Shown here one piece after another: positions 6,440 through 6,834 of a stretch of 6,834 nt of DNA. The notes under the pieces are model-generated. The model was not told where the DNA came from. It saw only the letters and a list, made by a program, of their open reading frames with translations, and did no database searches. Source of the stretch: Flavobacterium sp. (GTDB lineage: Bacteria; Bacteroidota; Bacteroidia; Flavobacteriales; Flavobacteriaceae); assembly GCA_003449615.1 (NCBI GenBank), contig DMHA01000367.1, positions 1 to 6,834 on the forward strand, written 5' to 3'. How positions within the stretch are numbered: position 1 is the stretch's first letter; each line of letters starts with the position of its first letter. The position numbers and the translations under genes were made by a program.

Positions 6440-6834
6440 AAACAAAAATTACATTGGCACTGGTTATTTTATTTAGCATATACTCCTTTGGGCAAGTGGG
6501 GACGGTCTTCACGTCGAGCGGACTTAAATACAAAATAACGGGGGCTACAACGGTTGAGGTTGGTGAAAATTCTGGTATTACAGGAGCTATAACTATACCT
6601 GCTACTGTAAGTTATAATAGCGCTAATTATCAGGTAACGAGTATTGGTAACTATGCATTTCTTTCTTGTTTTAGTTTAACTTCGGTTGCTATCCCTAACT
6701 CGGTTACAAGTATTGGTGAGTATGCATTTTATTATTGTGCAGGTTTAACTTCGGTCACTATCCCCAACTCGGTAGTGAGTATTGGTAATTGGGCATTTTT
6801 TGATTGTAGAAGTTTAACTTCGGTTACTATCCCC
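6436..6834 (+). CDS. BspA-like leucine-rich-repeat surface protein, N-terminal part (3' end outside window)
   Basis: The ATG at 6436 opens a frame that stays open to the window edge, giving 133 residues. Residues 1-20 are a signal peptide ([20 protein letters not shown]). A short N-terminal segment follows ([17 protein letters not shown], then [19 protein letters not shown]), the usual lead-in to BspA-type proteins. From residue 69 on there are LRR_5 repeats of 23 residues with the pattern [22 protein letters not shown]; two full copies and most of a third are visible. Proteins of this family are exported and often mediate adhesion or binding to other proteins. Many in Bacteroidota end in a type IX secretion sorting domain, which would lie outside the window. 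The start sits in the same AATTATGAAAAC context as the gene at 3302. The gene is 191 bases after the FISUMP gene on the same strand. Family call is confident; the ligand is unknown. Confidence 0.88.
   Translation, partial: MKTKITLALVILFSIYSFGQVGTVFTSSGLKYKITGATTVEVGENSGITGAITIPATVSYNSANYQVTSIGNYAFLSCFSLTSVAIPNSVTSIGEYAFYYCAGLTSVTIPNSVVSIGNWAFFDCRSLTSVTIP
6640..6834 (+). repeat. 69-bp tandem repeats encoding leucine-rich repeats
   Basis: The repeats begin at 6640, 6709 and 6778, each with AGTATTGGT and containing GTTTAACTTCGGT and ACTATCCCCAACTCGGT with few changes. The third is cut by the window end after 57 bases. DNA identity is high even at synonymous sites, for example the reused TTAACTTCGGT. 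This points to recent duplication or ongoing gene conversion, so repeat number may vary between strains. Confidence 0.85.

Overview
The window looks like chromosomal DNA from a Bacteroidota bacterium, most likely a Flavobacterium-like genus. It is AT-rich. Start codons sit in A-rich leaders without Shine-Dalgarno sequences, and TAnnTTTG-like promoter boxes are present. The protein families also fit: U32 peptidase, FISUMP lipoprotein, BspA-type leucine-rich repeats, and exported proteins with signal peptides ending in AQ or FGQ. The assignment rests on these features alone, with no database comparison.

Left part (1-872): the 3' end of a U32-family peptidase gene with a DUF3656-like C-terminal region. 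It has a higher GC content than the rest and ends at a near-perfect 15-bp hairpin. This looks like the edge of a conserved housekeeping region. From 873 to 1458 no gene is visible. This stretch holds a series of inverted repeats, including a 78-bp multi-stem hairpin, and an AATCTGTG repeat unit.

Middle (1459-3301): a minus-strand regulator with a PAS domain and a LuxR-type helix-turn-helix but no receiver domain. A divergent, broken gene for an exported PQQ-like beta-propeller protein follows. It has an in-frame stop, a further stop and a frameshift, and it is interrupted by a palindromic intergenic repeat of roughly 170 bp (2831-3002).

Right part (3302-6834): a same-strand run of cell-envelope genes. 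First comes an exported protein with a probable small outer-membrane barrel, then a collapsed remnant of a second barrel-like protein. Next is a 640-residue lipoprotein with a C-terminal FISUMP domain and an unidentified helical middle containing a long hydrophobic stretch. Last is the start of a BspA-like leucine-rich-repeat protein that runs off the window. Spacing suggests that 3302-6244 may be co-transcribed.

Taken together, this is an accessory locus for envelope and surface proteins, with clear signs of gene decay and repeat insertion. I see no CRISPR array, tRNA, rRNA, transposase gene or recognised defence system. The most unusual intact item is the FISUMP lipoprotein's middle region. 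Calling the locus a functional system would go beyond the evidence.
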